From Anaerolineae bacterium (lineage in GTDB: Bacteria; Chloroflexota; Anaerolineae; Aggregatilineales; UBA2796), in contig JADZBY010000523.1 of assembly GCA_020851855.1 (NCBI GenBank), positions 1 to 9,353 of the forward strand: 9,353 nt of DNA, read 5' to 3'. Numbering within the stretch: position 1 is the first letter of the stretch; each line of letters begins with the position of its first letter. The notes under the pieces were generated by a model that did no database searches, was not told the origin of the DNA, and saw only the letters and a list, made by a program, of their open reading frames with translations. This document shows positions 6,016 through 9,353 of the stretch, in pieces. The position numbers and the translations under genes were made by a program.

Positions 6016-7587
6016 ATGCACAACCGGCACTCACGTTTGCCAGGCTTGCGGTGGTTCACGCTCATCGTGTTGTGCGCGATGACGCTCACCGCCATCGGCC
6101 CGGCCACAGCTCAGAGCGGGAATCTGCTCACGAATCCGGGATTCGAAGGCGAGTATGCCGCGTTCAGCGGCGATGTACGCCGCCTCGTTGCGCCAGGCTG
6201 GTCTGCCTGGAATATCCCCCGGCGTGCAGGCGAACCGAGCTGGTCAAATATCACGCCACAATATCTCCCCGCAGACACCACGGCGGCGGCAGGCCGCGTG
6301 CGGAGCGGGCAGCGCGCCCAGGAATTTTACGAGCTGTACGCAACCTTCACCGGCGGCGTTTATCAACAGGTTAACGTTGCGCCCGGCGCTCCGGTGTCCT
6401 TCAGCGCCCATATCAATGTCTGGTCTACCGAGCTTGACGATCCCGCCGAGAGCGAGCAGGCCGGCGAGGTCGTCGTGCAGGTCGGCATCGACCCGACGGG
6501 CGGCGTGAACGGCGAGAGTCCGAGCATCGTGTGGGGCAGCAGCGCCACGTTCTACGACGAGTACCGCAAGCTGGAAGCGCAGGCCGTCGCCAGCGGCAGC
6601 ACGGTCACCGTCTTCGTGCGCGCCATCATGAATGACCCGGTGCGGCACAACCATGTGTACGTGGACGACGCCGAATTGACATCGAGCGGCGGCGGCGTGA
6701 CATCCGTGCCGTCCAGCGCGACGCCTTCGCCCACGCCCATCACGCCAGCGCCGACCACGGCGGTCCCGCCGACCGTCGTCGGGCAGCCGTCAAACACGCC
6801 CAACCCCTTCGAGCCGACCCGTGAGGGCACTGTTCAGCCCGTCACGCCCGGCGGCCCGACCCTGATCCCGCCCACGGTGGAAATCCGCACGCCGGGCGCG
6901 ACCACGCCCAACTTCCCCGACCTGCCGGGCCGGATCACGCACGTCGTGACTCGTGGCGATACGGTGGGCGAGCTGGCGGTGCGTTATAACAGCCGCGTGG
7001 ACGCCATCATCGCGCTGAATAACCTGCGCGCCGACGGTCTGATCGTGCTCGGCCAGACGCTCACCATCCCCGTCCCACAGGGCGTTCCGACGCCGACGAA
7101 TACGCTGACCATCGGCACGCCCGTCATCCCGACGCTGCCGCCGACTCAGCCGCCGCAGACGGGCGGCTCGCCGGTCGATACCGCCGTCCTGAACGGCCCG
7201 ACGCTCAACGGCATCGGCACGTATATCATGCAGCCCGGCGACACGTTCGTGGCAGTGGCGCGGCGCTACAACGTCTCCGTCGAGCAGTTGGCGCGGCAGA
7301 ACGGCATCGTCAACCCCGCGCTGGTGGTCATCGGGCAGGTGCTCGCCGTGCCAGGGCCGGGCAACAACCCGCCGGGCGGGACCGTCGCGCCGACGATTGT
7401 GCCCACCCAACCCGGCGTGCCCACGGCAGCGCCCGGCGCGGGCGGCGGCACGCACACCGTGCAGCCCGGCGAGAACCTGTTCCGCATCTCGCTGCGCTAC
7501 AACGTGAGCCTGGCAGCGCTCATGCAGGCCAACGGCATCGTCAACCCGAACCTGATCTACGCCGGGCAGGTGTTGCGCATCCCATGA
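6016..7587 (+). CDS. Secreted protein with N-terminal beta-sandwich-like domain and three LysM domains
   Basis: This 523-residue protein has a signal peptide (hydrophobic core about 11-28, likely cut after Ala-Thr-Ala at 30-32). A region of about 36-222 begins NLLTNPGFEGEY and ends VYVDDAEL, the layout of carbohydrate-binding jelly-roll modules; that resemblance is only suggestive. A Thr/Pro-rich linker (about 224-305) leads to LysM1 (307-352). A second linker leads to LysM2 (401-446) and a third to LysM3 (479-523), which ends the protein. Each LysM has the pattern V..GDT/GEN...A.RYN...L...N.I......GQ.L.IP. LysM binds GlcNAc-containing glycans such as peptidoglycan, so the protein probably sits at the cell surface. 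No peptidase or other catalytic domain is seen. LysM2 and LysM3 are closer to each other than to LysM1. Its stop overlaps the next start. Confidence 0.92.
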   Translation: MHNRHSRLPGLRWFTLIVLCAMTLTAIGPATAQSGNLLTNPGFEGEYAAFSGDVRRLVAPGWSAWNIPRRAGEPSWSNITPQYLPADTTAAAGRVRSGQRAQEFYELYATFTGGVYQQVNVAPGAPVSFSAHINVWSTELDDPAESEQAGEVVVQVGIDPTGGVNGESPSIVWGSSATFYDEYRKLEAQAVASGSTVTVFVRAIMNDPVRHNHVYVDDAELTSSGGGVTSVPSSATPSPTPITPAPTTAVPPTVVGQPSNTPNPFEPTREGTVQPVTPGGPTLIPPTVEIRTPGATTPNFPDLPGRITHVVTRGDTVGELAVRYNSRVDAIIALNNLRADGLIVLGQTLTIPVPQGVPTPTNTLTIGTPVIPTLPPTQPPQTGGSPVDTAVLNGPTLNGIGTYIMQPGDTFVAVARRYNVSVEQLARQNGIVNPALVVIGQVLAVPGPGNNPPGGTVAPTIVPTQPGVPTAAPGAGGGTHTVQPGENLFRISLRYNVSLAALMQANGIVNPNLIYAGQVLRIP

Positions 7588-7970
7588 CGTCGCCTGCTGC
7601 GCCCGGCTCCGGCGCGATACGCACGGTACGCAATGCGGTCACGGGCGCGGTCCTTCTGGATCGCGCCCGGTGGTGTTCCTCGTTCTGGTGCAGGTTTCGC
7701 GGCTTGATGTTCCGGCGTTCGTTGTCCGAGGGCGAAGGGCTGATCTTCGTCTACGGCGGCGAGAGCAAGATGAACGCCAGCATCCACATGCTGTTCATGG
7801 CCTTCCCCATTGCCACGGTCTGGCTGGACAAAGAGCGCTGCGTCGTGGACAAAGTGCTGGCGCGGCCCTGGCGGCTGGCCTATGCGCCGCGCGTGCCCGC
7901 CCAATACGTCATCGAGGCCCGGCCCGGCCTGCTTGAGCGCGTGTCCGTGGGCGACCACCTCACCTTCTGA
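7584..7970 (+). CDS. DUF192 family protein
   Basis: The 128-residue protein matches the DUF192 pattern: FRGLMFRRSLSEGEGLIFVY (38-57), then ESKMNASIHMLFMAFPIATVWLD (60-82), RPWRLAYAP (94-102) and a closing VSVGDHLTF. The family is a small beta-rich domain of unknown biochemical role, usually about 100-150 residues. Many members carry a signal peptide. This one has none, since its N-terminus is short and polar, so it is probably cytoplasmic. It has two cysteines (31 and 36) just before the conserved block. Its ATG overlaps the LysM stop as ATGA, so the two are probably translated together. No function can be assigned. Confidence 0.88.
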   Translation: MTSPAAPGSGAIRTVRNAVTGAVLLDRARWCSSFWCRFRGLMFRRSLSEGEGLIFVYGGESKMNASIHMLFMAFPIATVWLDKERCVVDKVLARPWRLAYAPRVPAQYVIEARPGLLERVSVGDHLTF

Positions 7971-7995
7971 ACCGTACCGCGAGTCCGCCTGCCCT

Positions 7996-9207
7996 ATGAA
8001 CATTCGCACCGCCGTCGCCGTTACGCCTCGACGTGCGGGTGTGGGCGCTCTCACCGCGCTGCTGAGCTACGTGCTGGTCATGGGCGGGACGTGGACGGGC
8101 ATCATGACCCGGTCCACGGTCACCGCCAGCATCCTGATCCTGGCGGGGGCCGTCGGCGGCTGGCTGTACGTGCGGCGGCGCGACGGCTGGCGTTGGCCGC
8201 GCACCGCGCTCGACCGGGTGCTGCCCCTGTGGCTGATCGCCTTCGCCGTCTCCACGCTGGCCAACCTGGATTCCCTGCCGCGCATCGGCGTGGGCCTGTG
8301 GTTCTCCGGCCTGTACATCCTGGCCTGGTATGCCATCCAGGACGCGCGGGCCAACCGGGCGCTGCAAGCGGGCGCGCTGGTCGATGGTCTGCTCGTCGCC
8401 GCCGCGGTACTGCCGCTGGGCGCGCTCGTGGACGTGATGCTCGATGCGGAGCGCATCGCGGGCTTCCAGGGCAACCCAAATATCCTGGGCGCGCTCCTGG
8501 TCATGATCGCGCCTCTTGCCGCCGGTCGCACCCTGACGGCGCAAGGCTCACAGCGGTACGGCTGGGCGGCCTATCTGGCGCTCATGGCGCTCTTGACGTG
8601 GGTGACGGGCAGCCGGGGCGCGTGGTTGGGTGTGCTGGCGGCGCTGGGCGTGATCCTGATGCTGCGCATGCCGCGCGCCGCCGCGATGATCGCCGTGATG
8701 GGCGTCCCGGTCGTGCTCGCGCTCTTCTTCCTGCGCGGCGACACCGGTCGCAGCGACCTGTACCGGCACGCGCTCCAGCTTTTCGTGCAAGCCCCGCTGA
8801 CCGGGCACGGGCTGTTCACCTTCCGGCTGCTGGATACCACCGGCCAGGACATCATGCACCTGCACGCGCACAACGCCCTTCTGCACACCGCCGCCGAGAT
8901 GGGCATCCCGGGACTCGTCGCGCTGGCGGCGACCCTCATCGGGCTGGGCCGGGCGGCGTACCGGGCGCGCGCCGCGACTCCGTGGCCGCTGGCGGCGCTG
9001 GCGGGCGTTCTGGCGCACCAGATGGTCGATTTCCCGGTCATTTCGCCGGGCGTGGCCCTGTGTGTGGTGGTCGTGCTCGGCGCGGCGATTCCCCCCGGCG
9101 AGTCACGCCCCGATTCTGCGCCGCAGGCCGTGTTTGCCGCCCTTCTCGCCGCGCTGCTGTGCCTCTCGGCGCTCGTGGTGGGCGCACTGCCGGGCGCGCT
9201 GATTTAG
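7996..9207 (+). CDS. O-antigen ligase/polymerase-family (Wzy_C) integral membrane protein
   Basis: This 403-residue polytopic membrane protein has hydrophobic segments throughout, beginning at about 14-34, 43-58, 75-90 and 98-114. It carries the Wzy_C signature: TGSRGAWLG (204-212) with Arg207, then RSDLYRHALQLFVQAPLTGHG (252-272), a loop with HLHAHNALLHTAAEMGIPG (288-306) and further hydrophobic segments to the end. In WaaL-type ligases an Arg and this loop His act in moving an undecaprenyl-linked glycan onto an acceptor. Wzy polymerases and protein O-glycosyl ligases look alike, so the acceptor is open. The frame is open from 7810, but everything before 7996 overlaps DUF192 and is not hydrophobic. 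I chose the ATG 25 nt after the DUF192 stop. The ribosome binding site there is weak, so the start is moderately sure. It is the last gene of its operon in this window. Confidence 0.9.
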   Translation: MNIRTAVAVTPRRAGVGALTALLSYVLVMGGTWTGIMTRSTVTASILILAGAVGGWLYVRRRDGWRWPRTALDRVLPLWLIAFAVSTLANLDSLPRIGVGLWFSGLYILAWYAIQDARANRALQAGALVDGLLVAAAVLPLGALVDVMLDAERIAGFQGNPNILGALLVMIAPLAAGRTLTAQGSQRYGWAAYLALMALLTWVTGSRGAWLGVLAALGVILMLRMPRAAAMIAVMGVPVVLALFFLRGDTGRSDLYRHALQLFVQAPLTGHGLFTFRLLDTTGQDIMHLHAHNALLHTAAEMGIPGLVALAATLIGLGRAAYRARAATPWPLAALAGVLAHQMVDFPVISPGVALCVVVVLGAAIPPGESRPDSAPQAVFAALLAALLCLSALVVGALPGALI

Positions 9208-9228
9208 GGCGTGTTGAGACGATTGTCC

Positions 9229-9253
9229 AGGTGGGGAAGGGGGACGTGCGCGC
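9229..9253 (+). repeat. 25-nt sequence also present, inverted, at 1714-1738
   Basis: It matches the reverse complement of 1714-1738 at 23 of 25 positions. It begins 21 nt after the ligase stop codon, and its right end overlaps the hairpin at 9248-9269. Confidence 0.6.
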
Positions 9254-9269
9254 CCAGTATCAGGCGCGC
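9248..9269 (+). terminator. GC-rich hairpin after the ligase gene
   Basis: GCGCGCC (9248-9254) and GGCGCGC (9263-9269) form a perfect 7-bp stem with an 8-nt loop, 40 nt after the stop. No U-run follows, so it is at best a weak terminator or a 3'-end stabiliser. Confidence 0.3.
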
Positions 9270-9300
9270 CCGGCGCTGAAGCGACCGGGCTGAGATCACA

Positions 9301-9343
9301 AAGCCCTGACGGGCTGCGCAGGCATCTTGGCCCATCAGGGCTT
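9301..9343. terminator. 13-bp hairpin at the window end
   Basis: AAGCCCTGACGGG (9301-9313) pairs with CCCATCAGGGCTT (9331-9343), with a 17-nt loop. The single mismatch is C-A if transcribed on the plus strand and a tolerated U-G if transcribed on the minus strand. That would fit a terminator or structured RNA for a minus-strand gene beyond the window. No U-run is visible on either side. Confidence 0.35.
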
Positions 9344-9353
9344 CGTAGCTTCA

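Noticed and set aside
7810..7995. A 62-codon N-terminal extension of the ligase
   Set aside because: It overlaps the conserved part of DUF192 in another frame and is neither hydrophobic nor like the start of ligase proteins.
8091..9293. A 400-codon open frame on the plus strand in another frame of the ligase gene
   Set aside because: The translation is Arg/Gly/Ala-rich and not membrane-like, while the overlapping frame gives a clear Wzy_C protein.

Overview
The window is a high-GC bacterial chromosomal segment. Several features point to Chloroflexota, probably an Anaerolineae-like lineage: a secreted three-LysM protein with long Thr/Pro linkers, intergenic elements bordered by CCTCACCCC/GGGGTGAGG arms, and a TGnTACACT promoter. 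The lineage is inferred from style and was not tested by any search. The window carries eight protein genes. It has no rRNA, tRNA, CRISPR array or transposase.

Layout. Bases 1-122 hold no gene I can support. A secreted HtrA-type serine protease lies on the minus strand (123-1289). A 535-base gene-free stretch follows, with a degenerate GC-rich palindromic repeat. Next is a plus-strand polysaccharide set: a NusG/RfaH-like elongation factor (1825-2403), a DegT-type sugar aminotransferase overlapping it by ATGA (2400-3605), a MITE-like element, and a small PglC-type phosphoglycosyl transferase (3789-4376). A minus-strand nucleotidyltransferase-family gene (4326-5558) converges on the transferase and overlaps its 3' end by 51 bp. 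A 457-base gap (5559-6015) holds a second copy of the MITE-like element, inverted, and a good promoter. This promoter drives a second plus-strand run: a secreted LysM protein (6016-7587), a DUF192 protein coupled by ATGA (7584-7970), and an O-antigen ligase/polymerase-type membrane protein (7996-9207). The last 146 bases hold two hairpins and a short repeat shared with the region upstream of the NusG-like gene.

How the genes could work together (inference). The aminotransferase would make an amino-sugar nucleotide. The phosphoglycosyl transferase would load a sugar phosphate onto undecaprenyl phosphate. The Wzy_C protein would polymerise or ligate the glycan outside the membrane. The NusG-like factor would help RNA polymerase through the operon. 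The LysM protein may bind peptidoglycan or glycan outside the cell. No flippase or further glycosyltransferase is present, so this is part of a larger or dispersed pathway.

The most notable structural signal is the pair of inverted, diverged copies of one palindromic element (3615-3781 and 5649-5828). They flank the transferase/nucleotidyltransferase pair, and one of them appears to supply the ribosome binding site of the transferase. I found no convincing wholly new system.
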